Part shown: positions 11,596-20,924 of the stretch, piece by piece
Layout: every line of letters begins with the position of its first letter
Numbering within the stretch: position 1 is the first letter of the stretch
Assembly (NCBI RefSeq): GCF_020229735.1
Contig: NZ_CP083455.1
Coordinates: 1,081,001-1,145,000, forward strand
From: Deinococcus taeanensis
GTDB taxonomy: Bacteria > Deinococcota > Deinococci > Deinococcales > Deinococcaceae
Length of the DNA stretch: 64,000 nt
Direction: 5' to 3'
Made by a program: the position numbers and the translations under genes
Notes under the pieces: model-generated
The model's database searches: none
What the model saw: only the letters and a program-made list of their open reading frames with translations
What the model was told of the DNA's origin: nothing

Positions 11596-12411
11596 TCAGC
11601 CGTGTCCCCCCGGCCCACTGTCTGCCGGAATGGCCCCAGGCAGGGCGCTGAGGAGAAAACGCACTGTGTCGTCCCGCATGCGCCGGCTCGTGTAGTGCCC
11701 CACGCCAGCGTAGGTGGCTTCCTGGAATGCACCCGGCGTGCCGGCCGCGGCGTACGCCGCCCGGTACGCGCCGGCGGTGGGCGCGTGGTGCAGCTCCAGC
11801 GGAAAGACCGGGTCGGCCTCAGCGCTCGCCAGGAACAGCGGCGCGCGCGTGCCGGCCGCAGCGTGCTCCACGGGACGGTGCGCGTTCAGGAACGTCTGAA
11901 GTTCAGCGCGGCGGACCTCCGGCTCGTTCCACACGCCGGAGGTGATCAGCGCCGCCGTCCGCGTCACGCGCGGCTCGGTCCGCGCCAGGGTCAGCGCGAT
12001 GTAGCCGCCCATGCTCGAACCCACCACCCACACCGGCCCGGCACCGTACGCGCCCTGCGCGGCGTCCAGCAGCGCGGGCGCCTCGGCCACGGTCCGCCGC
12101 ACACTCTCCCACACGTACTCCCGTGCGTTCAGGCCCGGCGGGGTGTCCCCCTGCCGCTCACCGTGCAGGGCCGAGTCCGGCAGGATCACCGCGACGCCAC
12201 GCGCCGTCAGGGCCGGGTACACGCCCAGCTTCCCCTCCTTGCTGGCCCACGCGCCGTGGTACACCACGCACACGGCGCGGATCACGGTGCCTTCCGGCGG
12301 CCGCTCCACAAGGCACGGCACGCCCGCCAGGACGCGCCTCTCCACGCTGTAGGGCTGGCCCTCCACCACCGGCGTGGCGTGTGGGTCGAGCGGGTTGAAG
12401 GTGCGCGTCAC
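11596..12411 (-). CDS. Alpha/beta hydrolase (esterase-like)
   Basis: This 271-residue cytoplasmic hydrolase has the nucleophile elbow GSSMGGYIAL (catalytic Ser), the oxyanion region VYHGAWASKEGK, a likely acidic residue in ASAEADPVFP, and the catalytic His in GVGHYTSRRM. The layout resembles YitV/dienelactone-hydrolase type esterases; the substrate is unknown. The GTG start overlaps the stop of the histidine phosphatase gene (GTGA), making it the last gene of a three-gene operon with YkgJ-like and phosphatase genes. Confidence 0.85.
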   Translation of the reverse strand: MTRTFNPLDPHATPVVEGQPYSVERRVLAGVPCLVERPPEGTVIRAVCVVYHGAWASKEGKLGVYPALTARGVAVILPDSALHGERQGDTPPGLNAREYVWESVRRTVAEAPALLDAAQGAYGAGPVWVVGSSMGGYIALTLARTEPRVTRTAALITSGVWNEPEVRRAELQTFLNAHRPVEHAAAGTRAPLFLASAEADPVFPLELHHAPTAGAYRAAYAAAGTPGAFQEATYAGVGHYTSRRMRDDTVRFLLSALPGAIPADSGPGGHG

Positions 12412-12941
12412 GCGACTCCCGCCGCCCAGCGGGCCGGCCCGGCCCCCGGCGCCCAGTGCCACACATCCGGGTTGCGCAGCGCCGCCCAGCCGGGGAAATC
12501 CAGTCCGAGCATCAGCGCCAGCAGGTTGCCGTGCGTGCCCAGAACCGTCACGCCATCCGGATCACGGTGCTCGGTCAGGGCGGCAAGGGCGCGGGTCCGG
12601 GCCGCAGCGCCGGACTCCCCGCCCGGAAGGACCAGCGTGTCATCCTCGAAACTGTCCCTCAGGCGGGCCTGCCAGTCTGATCGCAGCTCGGCGCTCAAAA
12701 CCCGCTCGGTCAGCCGGTCATCGAACGCCACCGGGAGGTTCAGCGCCAACCCCAGCGGCGCGAGGGTCTGCGCCGCGCGCCGCCACGGACTGCTCACCAG
12801 CCGCGAGATGCCCACCCCGGTCAGCGCCGTGGCCAGCGTCCGGGCGGCGTCCTCGCCTGCGGGCGTGAGCGGCGCGTCCGGCGCCTGCCCGGCCGCGCGC
12901 GCGTGCCGCACCAGCAGCACCGACCCGGCCGGGAGGATCAC
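12408..12941 (-). CDS. Histidine phosphatase family protein (phosphoglycerate mutase-like)
   Basis: This 177-residue member of the histidine phosphatase superfamily has the N-terminal catalytic motif [11 protein letters not shown] (RHA in place of the common RHG), [10 protein letters not shown], and the second His in [14 protein letters not shown]. Such enzymes dephosphorylate small metabolites through a phospho-His intermediate; the substrate cannot be read from sequence. GTGA overlaps at both ends couple it to the YkgJ-like gene upstream and to the hydrolase downstream. Confidence 0.88.
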   Translation of the reverse strand: MILPAGSVLLVRHARAAGQAPDAPLTPAGEDAARTLATALTGVGISRLVSSPWRRAAQTLAPLGLALNLPVAFDDRLTERVLSAELRSDWQARLRDSFEDDTLVLPGGESGAAARTRALAALTEHRDPDGVTVLGTHGNLLALMLGLDFPGWAALRNPDVWHWAPGAGPARWAAGVA

Positions 12942-13669
12942 GCGAATTCCAGCAGGGACCGGTGCGCCAGACCCCGCCCCGACGCCCGCTGCCACGCGCT
13001 GCGCGTGTCTCCGCCCGCGACGGCCGCCATGAACCGTTCGTCGCGCGCCAGGGTGGTCAGGACCCAGTAGTCGCCCCAGACCTCCGTGCCCCAGGCGTCC
13101 TGCATGGCGCGGGACGCCGCGGCCCACACGGGTTCGCTCATGTGCTCCAGCGGCGCAATGAAATGCAGCTCGCCGTCCGTGCCGGGCGTGCGCGCCACCT
13201 CCCGGCGGTACTCGGCCTTTTCGCGGCGCGTCATGCGCTCCCACACGCCCGCCTCGCAGAAATGAGCCGGGAAGGCACTGAAGGTGTCGCGGCAGCGCGT
13301 GGGCCGGGACTCGTAGCGGCTGCACCCGCCACTGTGGCGGTCCAGGACCGGGCAGAACCCCACCTGTTCGCGGTGCCGGTGGACGTACTCGTCGTCATCG
13401 CGCGCCGTGCGGGCGTTCGCGACGGCGGCGCGCGCGTGCGCCTCCATGGCCGCGGCCAGCGCGTCGTCGAGCGCCTCGGCCATCACCAGTGCCTCGGCCA
13501 GGCTCACGCGGATGGGCATGTTGCAGCAGGCCACGCACCCCGCCGCGCAGTACACCCGCCCGCCCTGGCGCGCGTAGCGGTCCATCCAGCTCCGGGACTG
13601 TGTTTCGTAGCGTTCATACGCGCGCCGCACGGCGGCCGTTACTTCACGATTTACGGGGGAACTCAACAT
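12938..13669 (-). CDS. YkgJ-family cysteine-cluster protein
   Basis: This 243-residue protein has the Cys cluster of the YkgJ/UPF0153 group: [13 protein letters not shown] near residues 40-52, then [23 protein letters not shown], and a further Cys in HFCEAG. The cluster is thought to bind zinc or an Fe-S centre; the role is not established. It is the first gene of the three-gene operon. TAGGCT lies 7 bases before the ATG with no Shine-Dalgarno, so a leaderless mRNA is predicted, fired divergently from the GAF-HD gene. Confidence 0.87.
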   Translation of the reverse strand: MLSSPVNREVTAAVRRAYERYETQSRSWMDRYARQGGRVYCAAGCVACCNMPIRVSLAEALVMAEALDDALAAAMEAHARAAVANARTARDDDEYVHRHREQVGFCPVLDRHSGGCSRYESRPTRCRDTFSAFPAHFCEAGVWERMTRREKAEYRREVARTPGTDGELHFIAPLEHMSEPVWAAASRAMQDAWGTEVWGDYWVLTTLARDERFMAAVAGGDTRSAWQRASGRGLAHRSLLEFA

Positions 13670-13676
13670 GAGGCGC

Positions 13677-13695
13677 AGCCTAGCGCGCGTATACT
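13677..13695. promoter_or_regulatory. Divergent leaderless promoters (YkgJ-like / GAF-HD)
   Basis: The minus-strand -10 TAGGCT occupies 13677-13682 and the plus-strand -10 TATACT occupies 13690-13695, seven bases apart. Both are followed within 7-9 bases by a start codon and neither gene has a Shine-Dalgarno. RNA polymerase cannot occupy both at once, so the two genes may compete for transcription. Confidence 0.5.
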
Positions 13696-13704
13696 GACCG
13701 CAAC

Positions 13705-14718
13705 GTGTTCAGGCGCCCCCGCACCCCCCAGACCCCGACCGGCAGTCCAGACCCGCGTAAAACCGGGATTTCCATGGACGCACCCGACCCGACGCGGGTG
13801 CTGGCCGACCTCGTGGCCCGCCCCAGCCTTGAAGGCGTGCTTGAAGGTGCCCTCGGGTACGCCGCCACCCTGATGGGCGGCCACGTGCAGGGGTACGCGG
13901 TCGTGCGGCGCGGACAGGACCACGTGAGTGCCGTGTTCGGCTACCCCAGGAGCCTGCTGGGCGCCGCCCTCACCGGTCCCTGGGCCGCCATGCGTTCACG
14001 CGTGGTGGCCGACGGTTCCCGTGAACTGTACGAGACGAACGGCCCGGAGATCATCACCCTGCTCGACGAGGCCAGCATGCAGGAGGTGAAGGTCACGCTG
14101 GTGGTGCCCCTGACCGTCCGTGGCCGGCACCTGGGCGCCCTGATCCTGGACCGCGTGACCAGCGAAGGCATCACGCCCGCCGTGCAGGAAGCCGTCACGA
14201 AATGGGCCTCGGCCGTAGCGCCGCTGCTGGGCATCCTGGAAGGCCGCGAGGAATGGAAGCAGGCGGCGCGGCAGCTGACCGGCGCGCTGGTCGAGGCTGT
14301 GGAAAGCCGGGACTTCGACTCTCTGGGGCACGCCCAGTCCGTCACCGACGTCAGCCTGAAACTCGGGCGCGCCATGGGCCTCGCCGAGCGTGAACTGGAA
14401 GAACTGTGGTTCGCGGCCATGCTGCACGACATCGGCAAGATTCACGGCGAGCAGGGCCACGCGCAGGTTGGTGCGAACTTCCTGCACGGCGTGCCGCACC
14501 TCGCCGAGGCGCAGAAGGCCATCCGCCACCACCATGAACGCTGGGACGGCCAAGGCGAACCGGACAAGCTCGCGGCTGAGGCCGTGCCCCTGTACGCCCG
14601 CATCCTGGCCGTGGCAAACGCCTTCGTGCGCGTCGGCGAGGCGGAGCGTCTGAAACCCCAGGCCGGGAAGGGCCTGGACGCCCGGCTGGTCGCCCTGCTG
14701 GAGAAACTCCCGAAGTGA
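13705..14718 (+). CDS. GAF-HD domain protein (degenerate HD-GYP)
   Basis: This 337-residue cytoplasmic protein has an N-terminal GAF-like sensor domain (about 40-178) and a C-terminal HD hydrolase domain (about 188-310; HDIGKIHG at 241-248). The HHE motif reads [11 protein letters not shown] where cyclic-di-GMP phosphodiesterases have DGxGYP, the stretch between the HD and HHE motifs is short, and the later ADxF Asp is replaced by Asn305 (VANAF). It may have altered substrate choice or be a regulator. The GTG start follows TATACT by 9 bases; an internal ATG at 13774 is an alternative. Confidence 0.85.
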   Translation: MFRRPRTPQTPTGSPDPRKTGISMDAPDPTRVLADLVARPSLEGVLEGALGYAATLMGGHVQGYAVVRRGQDHVSAVFGYPRSLLGAALTGPWAAMRSRVVADGSRELYETNGPEIITLLDEASMQEVKVTLVVPLTVRGRHLGALILDRVTSEGITPAVQEAVTKWASAVAPLLGILEGREEWKQAARQLTGALVEAVESRDFDSLGHAQSVTDVSLKLGRAMGLAERELEELWFAAMLHDIGKIHGEQGHAQVGANFLHGVPHLAEAQKAIRHHHERWDGQGEPDKLAAEAVPLYARILAVANAFVRVGEAERLKPQAGKGLDARLVALLEKLPK

Positions 14719-14743
14719 CTCCCCGAGCGTCCAGGGGGCGAGC

Positions 14744-15583
14744 GTGACCCTGCGCCCCGCACCCCACGGCGACGCGCCCGCCCCGCGCTTCCCGGTGCTC
14801 GAAGCCCGGTACGGCCCGCTGCGCCCCATGGACGCCGGGATGCAGAGCCGGGTGTACGCCACGCAGGACGGCCAGACGGTCGTGAAGGTGTACCGCAACC
14901 ACCAGGGGGAGCACTGCGTGGAAGCGGACAACATGCGCCGCGCCGGTCTCGGCGGCTGGGTGGTGGACGCCCTGGAAGTGGACGGCATCGAAGCACTGAT
15001 CATGCGCCGTTTTCATGGACACCCGTTGCGCGCGCCGGACGTCCGGCGCGCCGCGCCGCACCTTCAGAACAGCCTGCGCGACCTTCACGCCCGGACGCAC
15101 GGCCGCGTGAACCTGCGCCGCGTTCAGGAACGCCTGCGGCGCTTTCGCAGCGCCCTGGCCGCCTACCCCCTCGAGGATCTGTTCGACGCCGTGGAGATCC
15201 CCCTGGAGCGGGGCCTGCTTGATCAGCCTGCCGCCTTCTGCCACCTGGACCTGTGGCACGACAACATCCTGATCCGCGAGGACGACGGGCAGGTTCTCGT
15301 CATTGACTGGACCAAAGCCGCGTGGGACGACCCGCTGCGCGACCTTGCCCTGCTCAAGACCGGCACGCTGGACCTCCTGCCGCCCGACGAGAGCCTGACC
15401 CTGGCCCTGAACTTCCTGCCGGACCACGCGCCCCTGACCCTCACCCGCTACCGCGCGTATCTGGCCATGACCACCCTGCACGACCTGTACTGGTTCCTGA
15501 TGAATGAACCGTACGAGTTCGAGGGCCAGCGCGACCAGAAGGTGCCGCGCGCCCGGCACGCCCTGGCCCGCCTGCCCGGCTAG
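14744..15583 (+). CDS. Aminoglycoside phosphotransferase-like small-molecule kinase
   Basis: This 279-residue protein has the protein-kinase-like fold of the APH/choline kinase superfamily. Visible are a VVKVYRN Lys strand, the catalytic loop [12 protein letters not shown] (Asp and Asn) and the metal-binding [19 protein letters not shown] (Asp). Real aminoglycoside resistance is only one role in this family; homoserine, methylthioribose and choline kinases share the fold, so the substrate is open. It starts with GTG after GGGGGCG and lies 25 bases behind the GAF-HD gene on the same strand, so they probably share an mRNA. Confidence 0.82.
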   Translation: MTLRPAPHGDAPAPRFPVLEARYGPLRPMDAGMQSRVYATQDGQTVVKVYRNHQGEHCVEADNMRRAGLGGWVVDALEVDGIEALIMRRFHGHPLRAPDVRRAAPHLQNSLRDLHARTHGRVNLRRVQERLRRFRSALAAYPLEDLFDAVEIPLERGLLDQPAAFCHLDLWHDNILIREDDGQVLVIDWTKAAWDDPLRDLALLKTGTLDLLPPDESLTLALNFLPDHAPLTLTRYRAYLAMTTLHDLYWFLMNEPYEFEGQRDQKVPRARHALARLPG

Positions 15584-15605
15584 TCCGGGGCGGTATGGTG
15601 AGCCC

Positions 15606-16229
15606 ATGGTTACGGTCGTTACCCACCCCCTGGTTCAACACAAACTGTCCGTTATGCGCGACGTGCGCACCGGCGTGAAAGAGTTCCGCGAACTGGCCAG
15701 TGAACTCAGCCTGCTGCTCGCCTACGAAGCCATGCGCGACCTGGAAACCACGCTCGAGGACATCACCACGCCCATCACCACCGCGGCGTTCCCGATGCTC
15801 AGCGGCAAGAAACTCGCGCTTGTGGCCATTCTGCGCGCCGGTCTGATCATGACCGACGCCATCGTGCAGCTCGTGCCCGCCGCCAAGGTCGGTCACATCG
15901 GGCTGTACCGCGACCCTGAAACGCTTGAACCCGTCGCGTACTACAACAAACTTCCCACCGACATCGCCGAACGCCGCGTGTTCCTGACCGACCCCATGCT
16001 CGCCACCGGCGGCAGCGCCAGCGCCGCCCTCGCGAGTCTGAAAGCCGCGGGCGCCACCACCATCAAACTCATGTGCATTCTCGCCGCGCCTGAGGGCATC
16101 GCCGTGATCGAACGCGACCACCCGGACGTGGAAATTGTCGTGGCTGCCCTGGACTCCCACCTGAACGACCACGGCTACATCGTTCCGGGCCTCGGGGACG
16201 CCGGCGACCGCATCTACGGCACGAAGTGA
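15606..16229 (+). CDS. upp: Uracil phosphoribosyltransferase
   Basis: This 207-residue cytoplasmic enzyme makes UMP from uracil and PRPP in pyrimidine salvage. Identity rests on the N-terminus ([15 protein letters not shown]), ILRAGLIM, the PRPP loop [18 protein letters not shown] and the C-terminal [17 protein letters not shown] uracil-binding segment. Length is typical. TATGGT ends 6 bases before the ATG with no ribosome site, so it is probably transcribed from its own leaderless promoter rather than only with the upstream kinase. Confidence 0.97.
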   Translation: MVTVVTHPLVQHKLSVMRDVRTGVKEFRELASELSLLLAYEAMRDLETTLEDITTPITTAAFPMLSGKKLALVAILRAGLIMTDAIVQLVPAAKVGHIGLYRDPETLEPVAYYNKLPTDIAERRVFLTDPMLATGGSASAALASLKAAGATTIKLMCILAAPEGIAVIERDHPDVEIVVAALDSHLNDHGYIVPGLGDAGDRIYGTK

Positions 16230-16294
16230 CGTTTCCCGGGGTGGCTGGACGCTGCCCACTTAGACAACTTCTGCGCAGCGCCCACAGGTGCGCT

Positions 16295-16300
16295 TAGGCT
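16295..16300 (+). promoter_or_regulatory. -10 element of the leuA leader transcript
   Basis: TAGGCT ends six bases before the ATG of the leader peptide, so transcription should begin at or next to that ATG. I see no convincing -35 box at 16-18 bases upstream. The position makes the leader peptide the first thing translated on this mRNA. Confidence 0.55.
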
Positions 16301-16306
16301 GAGGGC

Positions 16307-16351
16307 ATGCAAGCGTTCGGTCTTCTTCTTGGCGTTCCTCCGGTGGAGTGA
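16307..16351 (+). CDS. leuA leader peptide (attenuator ORF)
   Basis: This 14-residue leaderless ORF reads [14 protein letters not shown]. Its three consecutive Leu codons are all CTT, a poor codon in this GC-rich genome where CTG and CTC dominate. It lies between a leaderless -10 and a perfect terminator hairpin, directly ahead of leuA. The 3' part of the ORF (16334-16343) is the 5' arm of an antiterminator. This matches the logic of amino-acid attenuators: a ribosome stalled at Leu codons when charged tRNA-Leu is scarce would free the antiterminator. The peptide itself probably has no other job. Confidence 0.75.
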   Translation: MQAFGLLLGVPPVE

Positions 16352-16388
16352 ACGGCAAGAAGGCGTTGCCCGAACCCCCCGGAGGAAC
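16325..16388 (+). promoter_or_regulatory. leuA attenuator: competing RNA structures
   Basis: Two mutually informative pairings are visible. CTTCTTG (16325-16331, over Leu codons 2 and 3) can pair with CAAGAAG (16356-16362). GTTCCTCCGG (16334-16343, end of the leader ORF) is perfectly complementary over 10 bases to CCGGAGGAAC (16379-16388), which is the 5' arm and loop of the terminator. A ribosome that finishes the peptide would cover 16334-16343 and let the terminator form; one held at the first Leu codon would leave it mostly free. The pairings are read directly; the mechanism is inferred. Confidence 0.72.
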
Positions 16389-16403
16389 CCCTCCGGGGTT
16401 TTT
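16377..16403 (+). terminator. Intrinsic terminator in the leuA leader (attenuator)
   Basis: CCCCGGAGG (16377-16385), loop AACC and CCTCCGGGG (16390-16398) form a perfect 9-bp stem followed by five Ts (16399-16403). It lies upstream of the leuA start, not downstream of a gene, and its 5' arm is the target of the antiterminator pairing, so it is regulatory rather than the end of upp. Confidence 0.85.
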
Positions 16404-16434
16404 CGTTCCCCCTCACCCTCACAGGAGCCCCACC

Positions 16435-17988
<1,554 letters not shown>

Positions 17989-18003
17989 ACCGCACCGGTG
18001 CGG

Positions 18004-18030
18004 GGGCCCGCCTGGATCTCAGGCGGGCCC
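18004..18030 (+). terminator. Terminator-like inverted repeat after leuA
   Basis: GGGCCCGCCTG and CAGGCGGGCCC form a perfect 11-bp stem with a 5-base loop, 16 bases after the leuA stop. No T-run follows, so it could slow polymerase or protect the leuA 3' end rather than act as a full intrinsic terminator. Confidence 0.5.
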
Positions 18031-18054
18031 AGGCCGCGCCCCTGGAGCTTCCCC

Positions 18055-18345
18055 ATGATCCTTGAAATCGCTCTCCTGCAGGTCCGCCCCACGCGCACCC
18101 CTGAATTCGAAGAGGCGTTCGCGCAGGCCAGGCCACTCATCGCGCGCATGCACGGACACGTCAGGCATGAACTGCACCGCTACGTAGAAGACGACCACCG
18201 CTACGCCCTGCTGGTCTGGTGGGCGACCCTGGAGGACCACACCGTGGGCTTCCGCGGCAGTCCGGAGTACCAGGAGTGGCGCGCCCTGCTGCACCACTTC
18301 TACGACCCGTTCCCGACCGTGGAGCACTACCGCGCGGTTGACTAG
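18055..18345 (+). CDS. Antibiotic-biosynthesis-monooxygenase (ABM) fold protein
   Basis: This 96-residue protein starts MILEIALLQVRP and fits the ferredoxin-like ABM/dimeric alpha-beta barrel family (strand, helix EEAFAQARPLIARM, strands HELHRYVEDDHRYALLVWWATLEDH, helix around GSPEYQEWRALLHHF). Members include small quinol monooxygenases and haem-degrading enzymes; the function here is unknown. The ATG at 18055 is preferred over an in-frame start near 17998, which would sit within the hairpin behind leuA. It converges with the LuxR gene, four bases apart. Confidence 0.78.
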   Translation: MILEIALLQVRPTRTPEFEEAFAQARPLIARMHGHVRHELHRYVEDDHRYALLVWWATLEDHTVGFRGSPEYQEWRALLHHFYDPFPTVEHYRAVD

Positions 18346-18349
18346 ACGC

Positions 18350-18937
18350 CTACACGCTCACCAGCCCCAGCGCGAAGCCGCGCGCGACCGCCCCGGCGCG
18401 GCTCTGCACACCCAGTTTGGAATACAGGGCCTGCACGTGGAACTTCACGGTGCTTTCGCTGACCCCCAGGTCCCGCGCGGCGCGTTTGTTGCTGAGCCCC
18501 TCCGCGAGCAGGGCCAGCACGTCCCGTTCCCGCGGCGTGAGGCTCACCTCCCCACCATCGAGGGGGGCGTCCGCGTCGTCATCAGGTGCGGCGAGCCACG
18601 CGGGAGGCAGCGCACTCAGGCCGGCCGCGGCGCCCAGCACCGCGGCCACCAGTTCTGCCGGCGTGGCGTCCGGAGGCAGGGCGGCCCACCCGGCCGGGCA
18701 TACGTCCGGCAGCAGGGCCAGCCACGCGCGCGACCCCAGGGACACGACGGCCGCGCCCGCCAGGTCGTCCGGGGCGTTCAGCCAGCGGTCATCCACGATC
18801 AGCACGTCCGCCTCGTTGCCTTCAGGCGGCGGCAGCAGGGCCGCGTCCGCGAGCACCGCGCGCACCCCGGCCGCCAGCACCTCGGAGCCCAGACTCACCC
18901 GCACGCTGGGCAGGGAGGCGGGTGCCACGCGGGTCAT
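18350..18937 (-). CDS. LuxR-type response regulator with pseudo-receiver
   Basis: This 195-residue transcription factor has a C-terminal NarL/LuxR helix-turn-helix (about 132-190: LTPRERDVLALLAEGLSNKRAARDLGVSESTVKFHVQALYSKLGV). The N-terminal half aligns with a receiver domain, but the acidic pair (usually DD) reads GSE (17-19) and the conserved Lys near residue 90 is missing, so phosphorylation control is doubtful. TAGCAT lies 5 bases before the ATG at 18937, a leaderless start. It follows the HtrA-like protease gene on the same strand and may sense or regulate it. Confidence 0.83.
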   Translation of the reverse strand: MTRVAPASLPSVRVSLGSEVLAAGVRAVLADAALLPPPEGNEADVLIVDDRWLNAPDDLAGAAVVSLGSRAWLALLPDVCPAGWAALPPDATPAELVAAVLGAAAGLSALPPAWLAAPDDDADAPLDGGEVSLTPRERDVLALLAEGLSNKRAARDLGVSESTVKFHVQALYSKLGVQSRAGAVARGFALGLVSV

Positions 18938-18975
18938 GCCCGATGCTACCGGGCGCATGCTCGGGGCAGGCACGG

Positions 18976-19962
18976 TCAGCGTTCACCCACCGTGACCGTC
19001 ACGTCCTGCTCCTCACCGCCGCGCAGCACTCTCAGCTTCAGCAGCTCCCCGGCCCGGTCACGGATCTGCCCGAGCAGTTCACGGGGGTGCCGCATGGGCG
19101 TGCCGTCCAGTGCCAGCAGGATGTCCCCGACCCGCAGACCCGCCTGCTCGCCGGGACTGCCGGGTTCCACCTGCACCACGGTGAGGCCCGGCCGACCAGC
19201 CTGCCCGAACCGGTCACGGTCCGGGCGACCGTCCGGACCGGGCCGGGCTCCCCAGGGCCCCCGGCCGCGGTCCCCCGGCCCGAACGGACCCCAGGGGCGC
19301 CCCCCGCCCGGCCCCCGCGGCCGGTGAGGGCCGGGCGCCTCGGTGCTGTCCTGCTCCATTCCGGCGGTGGGCAGGTGCACCGGCTGGGTGGCGAGGCCCA
19401 GGTACCCGCGCGGCACGCGCCCGGAGGTTCCCAGCAGGCCCGCCACGCGCAGCGCCCGTTCGGCCGGTACGGCGAGCAGGTCCCCGCGGGAGACGCCGGC
19501 ATTCAGGACCCCCACCAGTGTCCCGTGACTGCTCACGAGGGCGCCGCCGCTCACGCCGCGAAACGGCGCGGCGCCCGTGGGCAGCCACCCGCGGTCCGCG
19601 CGGCGTTCCATGAAGCCCAGCGTGGCCTGCGGGCCGTGCCCGGTCCGCCCGACGGCAAGCAGCAGCTCTCCCACGCGCGGTGCGGGCCCGGCGGCCAGGG
19701 CGGGGGCCGTCAGGCCGTCCACGCGCAGCAGCGCGAGGTCGCTGCCCGGATCACGGCCCGCGACGGTGGCGGTCAGAACCTGACCGCCGGGCGTCACGAC
19801 CGTCACCTCGTCGGCGTGCAGCAGGTGGGCGACCGTCAGCACCTGGCCGGGCGCGGTGACGGTGCCGCTGACCGGCCGCATGGCCTGAACGGTGACGACG
19901 CTGCGCGCGGCCTGCTCGACGGCGTCGGCGAGGGCTGTAGAAAGATCAGTGAAGTTCGTCAT
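18976..19962 (-). CDS. HtrA-like serine protease with PDZ domain, no signal peptide
   Basis: This 328-residue trypsin-like S1C protease has its triad in VLTVAHLL (His46), GSDLALLRV (Asp75) and FRGVSGGALVS (Ser138). A low-complexity Gly/Pro/Arg linker (about 208-258) joins it to a C-terminal PDZ domain (about 259-325; LRVGDILLALDG). Unlike DegP/DegS-type proteins it begins MTNFTDLSTALADAVEQ with no signal peptide or membrane helix, so a cytoplasmic role is suggested. CACCAT lies 5 bases before the ATG, a possible leaderless start with a weak -10. Confidence 0.86.
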   Translation of the reverse strand: MTNFTDLSTALADAVEQAARSVVTVQAMRPVSGTVTAPGQVLTVAHLLHADEVTVVTPGGQVLTATVAGRDPGSDLALLRVDGLTAPALAAGPAPRVGELLLAVGRTGHGPQATLGFMERRADRGWLPTGAAPFRGVSGGALVSSHGTLVGVLNAGVSRGDLLAVPAERALRVAGLLGTSGRVPRGYLGLATQPVHLPTAGMEQDSTEAPGPHRPRGPGGGRPWGPFGPGDRGRGPWGARPGPDGRPDRDRFGQAGRPGLTVVQVEPGSPGEQAGLRVGDILLALDGTPMRHPRELLGQIRDRAGELLKLRVLRGGEEQDVTVTVGER

Positions 19963-20062
19963 GCCTCATGGTGGAGCTCAGGCGGCAAAAACACGCCCTC
20001 CTGCCAGCCGGGTCACCGGCCCCTCCATTCGGCCAGGGAAGGGCTTGCCCTATGCTGCGGGG

Positions 20063-20446
20063 ATGAGCCTCACCCTGACCGTGCTGCCCGGCGAGTACGC
20101 CGTGTCCCAGCTGCCCGCCGGCAGCGCCGTGCCTGCCTGGGCGCACAGCGGCGGCCTGTGGTGCGTGCTGAGTGCCCCGGACGAACTGTCGGTGGTGTGC
20201 GCCTCTGACGCGGTGCCTGCGGGGGTGACCACGCAGCCGGGCTGGCGGGCACTGGTGCTGACCGGGCCTTTCGCCTTCACGCTGACCGGGATTCTTGCCA
20301 GTGTGCTCAACCCCCTGCGTGACGCCGGGGTGGGCATCTTCGCCCTGTCGACCTTCAACACGGATTACGTGCTGGTGGCCGGCCGGGACCTGCACCGCAC
20401 GGTGGCGGCGCTGCGCGAGGCGGGGCACACCGTCAACGGGGCCTGA
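20063..20446 (+). CDS. ACT-domain (CASTOR-like) amino-acid sensor protein
   Basis: This 127-residue protein has tandem small alpha-beta ACT-type modules: an N-terminal strand region (LTVLPGEYAVSQLP...WCVLSAPDELSVVC) and a C-terminal ACT_7 segment (LTGPFAFTLTGILASVLNPLRDAGVGIFALSTFNTDYVLV). Such stand-alone proteins usually bind amino acids and act as regulators, but no partner is adjacent. TATGCT lies 6 bases before ATG, a leaderless start. Its 3' end overlaps the GNAT gene on the opposite strand by 14 bases. Confidence 0.85.
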   Translation: MSLTLTVLPGEYAVSQLPAGSAVPAWAHSGGLWCVLSAPDELSVVCASDAVPAGVTTQPGWRALVLTGPFAFTLTGILASVLNPLRDAGVGIFALSTFNTDYVLVAGRDLHRTVAALREAGHTVNGA

Positions 20447-20924
20447 GGAGCATGTACTGCCGGACCGGAGGCTGGTCTCCCGAGTCCGGCGCAGCCACCG
20501 CCTTGCCGCTTTCCTGGAAGCCCAGGCGGGTCATCAGGGCGTGCGAGCGGTCGTTGTGTGCATCCACCTGCGCCGTTACGCGCGCGAGGCCCAGCGCCCA
20601 GGCGCGCGTCAACAGCTGCTCACAGGCCTGCCGGGCGATCCCGCGGCCCCACAGGGACCGCTCGCCGAGAGCAACCCCAAGTTCCCCGGCCCCGGCACTG
20701 AGGTTGGCGAGGTCCACGTACCCGACCAGTGCTCCGCCGTAAATTACGCCCAGCCGCAGGAAATGGGGGTCACCCCCTGCAATGATCGCCTGCCAGTGCC
20801 GCCGCACCACCCGTGGCGCGAGGCCCGGCGTCCAGTCCGCCGCCCGGCAGAACACCTCATCTGCCGCCCAGCGCACCGCGGCCTCCTCGTCCCCCGCCTG
20901 CAGGGCGCGCAGGGTGACGGTCAT
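20433..20924 (-). CDS. GNAT-family N-acetyltransferase
   Basis: This 163-residue acetyltransferase of the RimJ/RimL type uses acetyl-CoA to acetylate an amine on a small molecule or protein N-terminus. The acetyl-CoA-binding motif is [20 protein letters not shown]; the following [19 protein letters not shown] is the typical C-terminal motif. The substrate is unknown. Its ATG overlaps the stop of the nitronate monooxygenase gene (ATGA), so the two are cotranscribed. Confidence 0.88.
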   Translation of the reverse strand: MTVTLRALQAGDEEAAVRWAADEVFCRAADWTPGLAPRVVRRHWQAIIAGGDPHFLRLGVIYGGALVGYVDLANLSAGAGELGVALGERSLWGRGIARQACEQLLTRAWALGLARVTAQVDAHNDRSHALMTRLGFQESGKAVAAPDSGDQPPVRQYMLLRPR

